A stretch of DNA of 64,000 nt. It comes from Peribacillus cavernae. Its GTDB lineage: Bacteria > Bacillota > Bacilli > Bacillales > DSM-1321. Shown here piece after piece: positions 42,886-51,203 of the stretch (positions are counted from its first letter, which is position 1; each line of letters begins with the position of its first letter). A program made the position numbers and the translations under genes. The stretch covers positions 62,001 through 126,000 of the forward strand of contig NZ_RYZZ01000006.1 in the NCBI RefSeq assembly GCF_003989135.1. The letters are read 5' to 3'. Below the pieces are notes generated by a model, which was not told the DNA's origin, did no database searches, and saw nothing but the letters and a program-made list of their open reading frames with translations.

Positions 42886-44316
42886 TTATAGATTAATCTC
42901 ATATTGCTTTAGCCGGTCATAAAACGTTTGCCGAGATATACCCAGGATCTTAATTGCTTTTGAGCGGTTATATCCAGAACGTTCTAATGCTTCTATAATT
43001 AATTTCTTTTCAATTTTTCCCACATGATAATTAAGATTAAGAGTATTAGATTCTTCGTGGTGATCAGAAGGATCTACCCTATATTTTATCGGAACAGTTG
43101 ATAGCTGTTTTCCAAAATCGTTCACTTTATCTATAAATGTTATAGGTAAGTCGGAAGTTTTGATTTCCTCATATTCACACATTATAACGGCATGTTCTAG
43201 TGCATGTTTTAGTTCACGAACGTTACCCTGAAGTGGATGATTGATTAAAAGAGTTTCGGCTTCATCACTAAGGGTTAACCTTTTTCCATAATGATTATTT
43301 AATTCTACGAGTGTTTGTTGGACAATCGCTTTTATGTCCATTTTTCTTGCCCTTAAAGGAGGAATTTCAAATGATGTTCCGTTAATTCGGTAGTATAAAT
43401 CTTCACGGAACTTTCCTTCCTTTATCATTAACTCAAGATTTTGATGTGTTGCTGTAATTATTCTTACATCTAAGGGAATAGCATCATTACCACCAACTCT
43501 TACCATCTCTTTTTGTTGCAAAACTCTTAATAATTTAGCCTGAAGATTGTAATTCATATCTCCAATTTCATCGAGAAATATAGAACCCCCCTTAGCCAGT
43601 TCAAACTTACCTTTTTTACCGTTCTTTTTAGCTCCTGTAAATGCACCTTCTTCATATCCGAACAATTCACTTTCCATTAATGATTCAGGAATAGCTGCAC
43701 AGTTAACTGTGATAAAAGGTCCTTCTGCTTTAAGGGAACTTTCATGGATGGCTATCGCTATTAGTTCTTTTCCTACTCCACTTTCACCTCTTATTAAAAT
43801 AGGTATGTCCGTCGATGCGGCCTTTAATATTTTGAATATGATTTTACACATTGGGCTATCTGGTGCAACTATGAAATCTGAAAATGTATATGGAAGTTGA
43901 GTAGAGTACTCCAATTTAATCTCTAGCATGTTTACATATCTTTTTAGATCTTCGTATGCATCCGTTAATCGTTGCAGTTCCTGGTCATCTTTGAGGGTAG
44001 ATATTGCACCGATTACCGTATTTTTAACAATTATAGGTGAAGCATCAACTATGAAATTCTTTTTCTTCCATTTAGAATGTTTTCCAATTTGGGGAGTCTT
44101 TGTTGTCAGAGCTTTATATATTACAGAGTCTGGAATAATACTAGTCATATGATGACCAATCCAATCATTGGGGGCAGTATCAAATATGTTAGCCGCAAAT
44201 CGATTGATAAAAAGTAACTTCCCATTTCTATCACATATTAAAATTCCAACATGAATCTCATTAAGAATATCCGGATGAAAAAGAATTTGTTCCTTATCAA
44301 ATATAAATCCCTTCAT
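42886..44316 (-). CDS. Sigma-54-dependent transcriptional activator with PAS sensor
   Basis: A 476-residue enhancer-binding protein: PAS domain at about 15-110, AAA+ domain with Walker A GESGVGKE at 177-184 and the sigma-54-contacting GAFTGA at 224-229, and a Fis-type helix-turn-helix at the end (SKAIKILGISRQTFYDRLK). It is of the RocR/BkdR/AcoR style, sensing a small molecule through PAS. It is divergent from the Fe-ADH/ALDH genes, which have a matching -24/-12 promoter. Confidence 0.93.
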   Translation of the reverse strand: MKGFIFDKEQILFHPDILNEIHVGILICDRNGKLLFINRFAANIFDTAPNDWIGHHMTSIIPDSVIYKALTTKTPQIGKHSKWKKKNFIVDASPIIVKNTVIGAISTLKDDQELQRLTDAYEDLKRYVNMLEIKLEYSTQLPYTFSDFIVAPDSPMCKIIFKILKAASTDIPILIRGESGVGKELIAIAIHESSLKAEGPFITVNCAAIPESLMESELFGYEEGAFTGAKKNGKKGKFELAKGGSIFLDEIGDMNYNLQAKLLRVLQQKEMVRVGGNDAIPLDVRIITATHQNLELMIKEGKFREDLYYRINGTSFEIPPLRARKMDIKAIVQQTLVELNNHYGKRLTLSDEAETLLINHPLQGNVRELKHALEHAVIMCEYEEIKTSDLPITFIDKVNDFGKQLSTVPIKYRVDPSDHHEESNTLNLNYHVGKIEKKLIIEALERSGYNRSKAIKILGISRQTFYDRLKQYEINL

Positions 44317-44377
44317 ATAGATACCCCCTTTACTACTTTTATAATATACAAATAACTAAATACTGTCTATTAACTAT

Positions 44378-44424
44378 ACAATATCTAAAATCCAGACAGA
44401 AGATGTCTAAATTCTAGATATTGT
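44378..44424. promoter_or_regulatory. Candidate upstream activating sequence for the sigma-54 activator
   Basis: A 10-bp perfect inverted repeat, ACAATATCTA and TAGATATTGT, 27 bases between arms, with a smaller AGACA/TGTCT pair inside. It sits 125-170 bases upstream of the -24/-12 promoter, the normal range for an enhancer. Confidence 0.6.
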
Positions 44425-44548
44425 TATCTTTATTTAAATTCTGAAACTCTTTCTTACTAAAGGTAGTGTAATTTCCAAGGTGAGATTGATTGACTGTTTA
44501 TCACGTTTTTTTAATTGGGTGTGAAAAATGTTATGTATTCTTATCGAA

Positions 44549-44566
44549 TTGGCACGTTTTTTGCAT
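44549..44566 (+). promoter_or_regulatory. Sigma-54 (-24/-12) promoter
   Basis: TTGGCACGTTTTTTGCAT matches the consensus TGGCACN5TTGCW exactly, with GG at 44551-44552 and GC at 44563-44564. It is 80 bases upstream of the Fe-ADH start. Confidence 0.88.
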
Positions 44567-44646
44567 TTAAATCATGTAACTTCCAAAGTGGAAGTGACTA
44601 AATACTTTTCACGCTATTAAAATTTAAATGGGAGGTAATAAAATCT

Positions 44647-45819
44647 ATGGAATTTGGAACATTTAGGTCTCAGACCCGAATTGTACATGGAGTTGGAAGT
44701 AGTTGTAGAACAGGGACTGAGGCCCTCGAATTAGGTATGAAAAAAATATTAATACTGACAGACCCGATCATTAGAAAAGTAGGATGTACTAAAGAAATTG
44801 AGGTTGGTTTAAAAGATGAAGGGATACCTTACATCATCTATGACCACGTAAGCGTCGACCCGGGAATAGAAGAAGTAGAACACGTAGTTACATTGGTTCA
44901 GGGAGAAGGTATTGATGGAATCATTGCCGTCGGTGGAGGAAGTGTAATTTGCTGTGCAAAAGCAGTGGCTTTACTTCTAACCAATCCAGGTGATTTACGA
45001 GAATTCGAAGGCAGGTTCAAAGCTGATGTACCATTATTTCCATTGATTTGTGTACCGACTACTGCGGGTTCTGGATCGGAAGTATCCCCAAATTTTCTAA
45101 TTTCCGACAAAGAAAAAAATTGGAAAATGACATTTTTCGGTGATTATTATGCTAAGTTAGCCATTTTAGACCCGTTACTTTTAAAAAGTCTACCAAGTGG
45201 ACCTGCAATTAATGCATCACTTGATGCACTTACACATGCCATTGAAGCATATTTATCCAATCAATCCAGTTTATTCAGTGATGCTTTAGCTCTCCAAGCA
45301 GCATCATTAATCTATAAAAATATTGTAGAATCCAGTTTAACAGATGATATTGATGCTAAGCATACTGTTCTTATTGCAAGCACAATGGCCAATATTGCAT
45401 GTGGTAATGCTGGATTAACCTTGGTACACGCAGTGACATATGGTTTACCCGAATTGGAACATGGTTTTGCCTGTGGAGTAATGCTGCCTTACGTAATGGA
45501 ATTTAATCGCACTGCTTGTATTGAAAGAATGGCAGACTTAGCAATCGCTTTTGGGTGTGAGCCCTACGGTAAATCAAAAGATGAACTATCTATTGAATGC
45601 ATAGAAAAAATTAAAGAGCTCTATCAAAAATTATCGTTTGTAGATCAACTTCCTGATAAGGTTGATCGAAACAACATTTCAGAAATAATTGAGGGTACTT
45701 TAAATGCTCCAATGATTCATTTTAATATACGACAGCCATCAAAGTCAGATATTAAACTTATGATCGAATCAGCATTTGATGGATGGAGAGGGAATGAAGT
45801 AGAGGAATCTGTCCTTTAG
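44647..45819 (+). CDS. Iron-containing alcohol dehydrogenase (second copy)
   Basis: A 390-residue group III ADH: GGGSVICCAKA, PTTAGSGSEVS, and the metal-ligand segment ASLDALTHAIEAY followed by LVHAVTYGLPELEHGFACG. RBS GGGAGGTAAT. It is the first gene behind the sigma-54 promoter and is followed by an aldehyde dehydrogenase, so the two probably oxidise an alcohol through its aldehyde. It is clearly distinct from the copy at 11181. Confidence 0.9.
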   Translation: MEFGTFRSQTRIVHGVGSSCRTGTEALELGMKKILILTDPIIRKVGCTKEIEVGLKDEGIPYIIYDHVSVDPGIEEVEHVVTLVQGEGIDGIIAVGGGSVICCAKAVALLLTNPGDLREFEGRFKADVPLFPLICVPTTAGSGSEVSPNFLISDKEKNWKMTFFGDYYAKLAILDPLLLKSLPSGPAINASLDALTHAIEAYLSNQSSLFSDALALQAASLIYKNIVESSLTDDIDAKHTVLIASTMANIACGNAGLTLVHAVTYGLPELEHGFACGVMLPYVMEFNRTACIERMADLAIAFGCEPYGKSKDELSIECIEKIKELYQKLSFVDQLPDKVDRNNISEIIEGTLNAPMIHFNIRQPSKSDIKLMIESAFDGWRGNEVEESVL

Positions 45820-45864
45820 GGATTTTATAAGTTTAACTATTTTACTAAGGAGAGTGAGTACATT

Positions 45865-47388
45865 ATGAACACAGCGGAAAAAACGATTTACAAACCAATT
45901 TATACAAGCACTAAGAAATATAAAATGTTTATTAATAATGAATGGGTTGACAGCGCTTCTAAAGAAACTATTCAATCTATCAATCCTTATACTGGCGAAG
46001 TCTGGGCAGAAATCCCAAGTGGAAATAAAAGTGATATAGATATCGCTGTAGCGGCTGCAAAAAAAGCATTTTCTGAAGGAGAGTGGCCGAAATTAACTGG
46101 GAGCCAACGTGGAGATTTACTGCGTCGTCTAGGAGATTTAATTAAACAAAATGCTGAAAAGCTAGCAGTAACCGAAGTTGTTGATAATGGAAAAGTTATC
46201 AATGAAATGCTAGGTCAATTGAAAGCGCTCCCAGGGTGGTGTTATTATTATGCTGGATTTGCGGATAAAATTCATGGTGAAACCATCCCTGTAGAAGTTC
46301 CAAATATGATTAACTATACGGTTCGAGAGCCGCTGGGTGTGATAGGGGCAATCGTACCTTGGAATTCACCACTATTGCTCACTCTTTGGAAACTAAGTCC
46401 AGCTCTTGCAACTGGAAATACAATGGTTATCAAACCGTCAGAAATCACATCAGCCTCAACGTTGGAACTTGCTGAACTTATTAAGGAGGCAGGATTCCCA
46501 CCTGGTGTTGTCAATATAGTAACTGGTTATGGAAAGACTGCTGGGGAATCCTTAGCTAGACACCCTGATGTAAGGAAAATTGCCTTTACTGGTTCAACGG
46601 AAACAGGGAAACAAATCATTCGGAATTCAGCGGACCATTTTGCTCGTGTATCTTTGGAGTTGGGTGGAAAATCACCAAATATTATCTTTGAAGATGCTGA
46701 TATAAAAAACTCAGTTAATGGGGTTTTAGCCGGTGTTTTTGCTGCGACGGGTCAAACGTGCATGGCTGGTTCTCGAGTTTTTATTCATGAATCGATTTAT
46801 CAAGAATTTGTTGAGAAACTAATCAAACGCACCCGGACGATTCGATTAGGTAATCCGCTCGATCCTACAACAGAGATGGGAACGATTGCTTTTGAAGGCC
46901 AGTGTACTAAGGTACTAAATTATATAGAGCTTGGAAAACGAGAAGGGGCGAAACTCTTATTGGGAGGAAAGCGACCTTCGGATTCTGAGTTGGCAAAAGG
47001 CTTGTTTATAGAACCTACCATTTTTGGTGATGTTCGTAACGAAATGCGGATTGCACAGGAAGAAATATTTGGGCCTGTTGTTTGTCTAATTCCTTTTACT
47101 GATGAAGAAGAGGTTGTAAAATTAGCCAACGATACGATGTATGGTCTAGCAGCGGCAGTTTGGACGAAAGATGTACAACGGTCTCATCGAGTTGCTTCAA
47201 AAATAGAAGCTGGTACAGTTTGGATTAATAACTATCGAAAAGTATCCTTTAGTTCCCCTTATGGAGGCTACAAAGCAAGTGGGATTGGGCGTGAGAACGG
47301 TTCTGAGGTAATACATGAGTATACTCAAGTAAAAAGTGTTTGGGTTGACATGGGAAATGAAATCACAGATCCATTCAAAATATTGTAA
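45865..47388 (+). CDS. Aldehyde dehydrogenase (second copy)
   Basis: A 507-residue ALDH with Glu265 in LELGGKSPN and catalytic Cys299 in GQTCMAGSR. RBS AAGGAGAG. It follows the sigma-54-controlled Fe-ADH by 45 bases. The DIKNSVNGVLAGVF segment and 500-residue length are like betaine/benzaldehyde-type ALDHs, but the substrate is not determinable. Confidence 0.92.
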   Translation: MNTAEKTIYKPIYTSTKKYKMFINNEWVDSASKETIQSINPYTGEVWAEIPSGNKSDIDIAVAAAKKAFSEGEWPKLTGSQRGDLLRRLGDLIKQNAEKLAVTEVVDNGKVINEMLGQLKALPGWCYYYAGFADKIHGETIPVEVPNMINYTVREPLGVIGAIVPWNSPLLLTLWKLSPALATGNTMVIKPSEITSASTLELAELIKEAGFPPGVVNIVTGYGKTAGESLARHPDVRKIAFTGSTETGKQIIRNSADHFARVSLELGGKSPNIIFEDADIKNSVNGVLAGVFAATGQTCMAGSRVFIHESIYQEFVEKLIKRTRTIRLGNPLDPTTEMGTIAFEGQCTKVLNYIELGKREGAKLLLGGKRPSDSELAKGLFIEPTIFGDVRNEMRIAQEEIFGPVVCLIPFTDEEEVVKLANDTMYGLAAAVWTKDVQRSHRVASKIEAGTVWINNYRKVSFSSPYGGYKASGIGRENGSEVIHEYTQVKSVWVDMGNEITDPFKIL

Positions 47389-47620
47389 AGGATTTTCTAA
47401 ATACAGTTTATGAACGTTCTCTTTCAGCCAAATGTCCGGTATCACCGACTAAAAACAGGAATTTCATGATTTCACATCCCCAAGCGTAGGTATCGCTGTC
47501 TAGCGTGCTTGACCTTCGTCGCATATGTCATGAGATTCTGGATGACAGTTCGAGTTAGATAAAATTAATCTTTCCACCTGTTTAGGAAATCGAGGTGGGA
47601 GAACTTAGTGGGGTGAAGGA

Positions 47621-48931
47621 ATGGAAATTAATAAGAGGATGCGATTAAGGATTATAGCAGCTAGTTTACTCGGTACAACCATAGAATGGTATGATTTTTT
47701 CTTATATGGAACTGCTGCATCATTAGTGTTTGGTGGATTATTTTTCCCTAAATCAGACCCTGATGTAGCACTTTTACTATCATATGCTACCTTTGTAGTG
47801 GCTTTTGTAGCACGCCCTTTAGGAAGTGTGATTTTCAGTTATATAGGAGATAGAATCGGCAGGAAAGCTCCATTAATCATAACTCTTACAGGAATGGGGA
47901 TAATTACGACTTTAATAGGATTATTGCCAGGATATAATTCAATCGGTTTTTGGGCTCCATTACTTCTCATCATTTTGCGTTTTCTGCAAGGTATCGCTAT
48001 GGGTGGGGAGTGGGGAGGAGTAGTCGTATTTATGAACGAACATTCTCCGAAGGGAAAAAGAGGATTCTACGGTGGTTTACCAAACCTGGGTGTTCCATTA
48101 GGACTTCTTTTATCTACCGCAGCAATGAGCTTGATGACAATAGTGGCAAAAGGTGATGCTTTTATTGAGTGGGGATGGAGAATTCCTTTTATTGCAAGTG
48201 TTGTATTAGTAGGAATTGGTTTTTGGATAAGGTCAGGCATACCTGAGTCATTGGTATTTCAAGAAGCAAAAGAGTCAAATAACTTATCAAAATACCCTTT
48301 AAGAGATGCAGTAAAATACCATTGGGTTTCTATTTTGAAATTAGTTGGTGTTAAATTTGGTGAAAACGTTTGGTATTACATTATAACAACCTATGTAATA
48401 TCATATGCAACTGGCCTCGGATATTCTAGTGGTTCGGTTTTAAACGTCATTAACATAGCAGCATTACTGACAGTGTTTACGTTGTTAGGGGCTTCATATT
48501 TAACGGATTTTGTAAGTAGACGGAGTATGTATATCGCTGGGGCCACAGCAACAATCCTTTTCGCAATCCCATATTTTTATTTAGTTGGTCAATCATACTC
48601 AGGATTTGTAATTGTAACAATCATAGCACTATCTGTTATATGGCCATTCATGATAACAGTTCAAGGCAGTTTATTTCCACAAGCGTTTCCAACAAATGTG
48701 AGATATACAGGGGTTTCCCTTGTATACGGTATTACGGCGCCTTTAGTCGGTCTTGCCCCTTTTATCGCAACATATTTAAATAATCGTTTCGATAGTTATA
48801 TTGCAATTGCAATATACCTAATGGTCGCCGGAGTTATATCTCTAGTATCGGTATTTTCATTACATTTAAAAATGAATAAGAAAGAAATCGAGAACGACTT
48901 TCAGAAAGCCTCAAAAGTAGTGTTGAAGTGA
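47621..48931 (+). CDS. MHS-family MFS transporter
   Basis: A 436-residue protein: LGTTIEWYDFFLYGTAASLVFG at the N-terminus and SYIGDRIGRKAPL in the 2-3 loop are hallmarks of the metabolite:H+ symporter group (ShiA/KgtP/citrate type). It probably imports an organic acid or ring compound for the hydroxylase operon downstream or for the ADH/ALDH pair upstream. The 231-base gap before it has small hairpins only. Confidence 0.88.
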   Translation: MEINKRMRLRIIAASLLGTTIEWYDFFLYGTAASLVFGGLFFPKSDPDVALLLSYATFVVAFVARPLGSVIFSYIGDRIGRKAPLIITLTGMGIITTLIGLLPGYNSIGFWAPLLLIILRFLQGIAMGGEWGGVVVFMNEHSPKGKRGFYGGLPNLGVPLGLLLSTAAMSLMTIVAKGDAFIEWGWRIPFIASVVLVGIGFWIRSGIPESLVFQEAKESNNLSKYPLRDAVKYHWVSILKLVGVKFGENVWYYIITTYVISYATGLGYSSGSVLNVINIAALLTVFTLLGASYLTDFVSRRSMYIAGATATILFAIPYFYLVGQSYSGFVIVTIIALSVIWPFMITVQGSLFPQAFPTNVRYTGVSLVYGITAPLVGLAPFIATYLNNRFDSYIAIAIYLMVAGVISLVSVFSLHLKMNKKEIENDFQKASKVVLK

Positions 48932-49103
48932 CTGGTCCTAGGTAGTATTGAATGCCGTCCGGTAGAATTCGAACTGAGCCCTTTTCGAGAGTGGTAGATA
49001 GCAATCCATTATAAAGAAAAGGGCCATCGCTCCAGTAGCACTTCATGAATCCGAGCTTAATAGATATAAATTTTGAGAAACTTGCTATACGAGGAGTGGA
49101 GAT

Positions 49104-49808
49104 ATGAAGATTATTGATCTTTCTCAGGAAGTGTTCCAAGGTCAGCCGGTCTATCCGGGGCATCAACCGACTGTGATCTTTCCGATGACCAATTTGCTGC
49201 AAAAAGATGATGGGAAATGGACATTTGCGGTGAACACCATTCTAATGTCAGAACATGCCGGTACCCATACGGATTCATTTATACACATGGATCCGAATCC
49301 AGATGCTAAATCAATTGAAGAGCTCCGATTAGAGAAATTCTTAGGCCACGCAGTCTGTCTGGATGTTAGTCATGTACCCGACTCCGAGTTCATCACCCGG
49401 CCAGATTTGGAAAAAGCCTGTAAGGATGCGAAGCTGACTATAGCTGAGGGAGGGACAGTTCTTCTGTATACCGGTACATATGAACGCCATTTTCCGAAGC
49501 CGGTTTATAACCAAAAAAACTCCGGGCTGGACCGTGAATCGGCCGAATGGTTAGCGGATCAGGGGGTGGTTAATATCGGCATCGATTCCGTGAGTATTGA
49601 TGTGAGTCCCCATAAAGGTGAGGAGTGGAAACCTGCCCATACTGTTTGCAGGGAGCGAGGGATATTAAATACAGAGAACTTAGGTGATCTCCGACCTGTT
49701 GCGGGAAAAAGCTTCTTTTATATAGGACTGCCGTTGAAAATACACAAGGGAACTGCAGGACCGACAAGAGCAGTCGCCTTAATGGACGCACAAATCAACA
49801 TGGAATAA
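49104..49808 (+). CDS. Cyclase-family metal-dependent hydrolase (kynurenine formamidase-like)
   Basis: A 234-residue protein with the metal-binding motif HAGTHTDSFIH at 51-61, where the family usually has HxGTHxDxPxH. Members hydrolyse N-formylkynurenine, isatin or cyclic amides. RBS GAGGAGTGGAG. It opens the second molybdenum hydroxylase operon, so an amide or lactam hydrolysis after ring hydroxylation is a plausible step. Confidence 0.85.
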   Translation: MKIIDLSQEVFQGQPVYPGHQPTVIFPMTNLLQKDDGKWTFAVNTILMSEHAGTHTDSFIHMDPNPDAKSIEELRLEKFLGHAVCLDVSHVPDSEFITRPDLEKACKDAKLTIAEGGTVLLYTGTYERHFPKPVYNQKNSGLDRESAEWLADQGVVNIGIDSVSIDVSPHKGEEWKPAHTVCRERGILNTENLGDLRPVAGKSFFYIGLPLKIHKGTAGPTRAVALMDAQINME

Positions 49809-49821
49809 GGAGGGTGTCAAA

Positions 49822-50286
49822 ATGATCATTGAGAATAAATTTGAAGTGATAGCGAAACAAGAAGATGTATGGGCTTTCCTGATGGATACGCAGACGTTGG
49901 CTGGTTGTCTGCCTGGTTGTGAGGAGGTAAATGATCTAGGTGACGGAGTCTATCAAGCTGTTGCCGTTGTAAAGATTGCCTTTATGAAGCTCAAGTTTAA
50001 CTTGAATGTTCAGATTACTGATATGAATCCTCCGCAAGAGTTGCTATCTGAGGTAGACGGGAAGCCAATGTCTCTGGTCGGGCAATTAAAGGTAAAGGCA
50101 AGAATGAACCTGAATCGGGTAGAAGAGGCTGCTACTGAGATTCATTACCACATGGATATGAGCTTGACAGGGAAATTAGGGTCTTTAGGGCAGTCAGCTT
50201 TTAGATCCAAAGCCACTGAGATGGGAACTGAGTTCGCTGAAAATATACGCAAATCATTAGAATTAAGCAGTTCAGCAAAAGGGTGA
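49822..50286 (+). CDS. CoxG-family SRPBCC protein (second copy)
   Basis: A 154-residue CoxG-type protein (FEVIAKQEDVWAFLMD; LAGCLPGCEEV). RBS AAGGAGGGTG, 14 bases after the cyclase gene. It has the same operon association with molybdenum hydroxylase subunits as the paralogue at 3376. Confidence 0.88.
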   Translation: MIIENKFEVIAKQEDVWAFLMDTQTLAGCLPGCEEVNDLGDGVYQAVAVVKIAFMKLKFNLNVQITDMNPPQELLSEVDGKPMSLVGQLKVKARMNLNRVEEAATEIHYHMDMSLTGKLGSLGQSAFRSKATEMGTEFAENIRKSLELSSSAKG

Positions 50287-50320
50287 AACTTACCAAACAG
50301 CTGAAATGGAGGAGATATAG

Positions 50321-51187
50321 ATGGCACTTGATTTTGAATGGATAGAGCCAGAATCGCTGGAAGAAGTCAAACAGGCTCTGTCTTCCGGAGATATAGGAAC
50401 AAGGATTGTAAGCGGGGGAACTGCTCTTTCTTTGATCATGAAACAGGGAATCTATTCCCCGGAGCGATTGGTCAGTTTGAAACGGGTCAAACAACAGTTG
50501 AACTATATCAAAGCGGACGAACTTGGGAATCTTTATATCGGTTGCATGACAACCCTAAGGGATATGGAATTATCGCCTCTGGTACAAAAACTCGCTCCTG
50601 TGATCATAGATGCTCTCCACCATGTTGCAAACCCAAGAATTCGTTATGTAGCGAGTATCGGTGGGAACTTGTCCCATGGCGATGCCCATCTTGATTTGCC
50701 CCCAATCCTGTTGGCGATGGGAGCAAAAATTAAGGCGGAAAGCACAACAGAAGAACGTTGGATCGAGCTTAAAGATTTTTTTCATGGTTACTATGAAACT
50801 TCATTGGAGCCGAGTGAGATTCTAACAGAGGTGTTCATACCCAAACAAGATAATAGATTGATTGGAACCTATATGAAGTACACGACTCTATCAAACGATG
50901 ACTGGCCGACATTGGGGGTTGCCGCGTTTTTGAGAATAGAGGACGGCATTGTTTCAGAAATTCGATTGGTTGTAAGTGCAGTAACTGACGTACCGACACA
51001 ATTGACGGAAGTCGAGGAAATGTTGTGGGGGAAATCGCTCGACGAGGAACTAATCGAAAAGGCTGCGCTGAGAGCGTATGACATTGTGGAGCCATTAGAG
51101 GACCTACGGGGATCTGTCTGGTATAAGAAAGAGATGGTAAAAGTTCATATCCGCCGCGTGCTTAATCAATTACTGTTGGAAGCTTAA
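50321..51187 (+). CDS. FAD-binding subunit of second molybdenum hydroxylase
   Basis: A 288-residue CoxM-like subunit with the PCMH FAD site (VSGGTALSL at about 31-39; NPRIRYVASIGGNLSHGDAHLD) and a C-terminal CO dehydrogenase flavoprotein domain. RBS TGGAGGAGAT. Electron transfer partner of the next two gene products. Confidence 0.92.
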   Translation: MALDFEWIEPESLEEVKQALSSGDIGTRIVSGGTALSLIMKQGIYSPERLVSLKRVKQQLNYIKADELGNLYIGCMTTLRDMELSPLVQKLAPVIIDALHHVANPRIRYVASIGGNLSHGDAHLDLPPILLAMGAKIKAESTTEERWIELKDFFHGYYETSLEPSEILTEVFIPKQDNRLIGTYMKYTTLSNDDWPTLGVAAFLRIEDGIVSEIRLVVSAVTDVPTQLTEVEEMLWGKSLDEELIEKAALRAYDIVEPLEDLRGSVWYKKEMVKVHIRRVLNQLLLEA

Positions 51188-51203
51188 AGGAGGTAGAGCA
51201 GTT

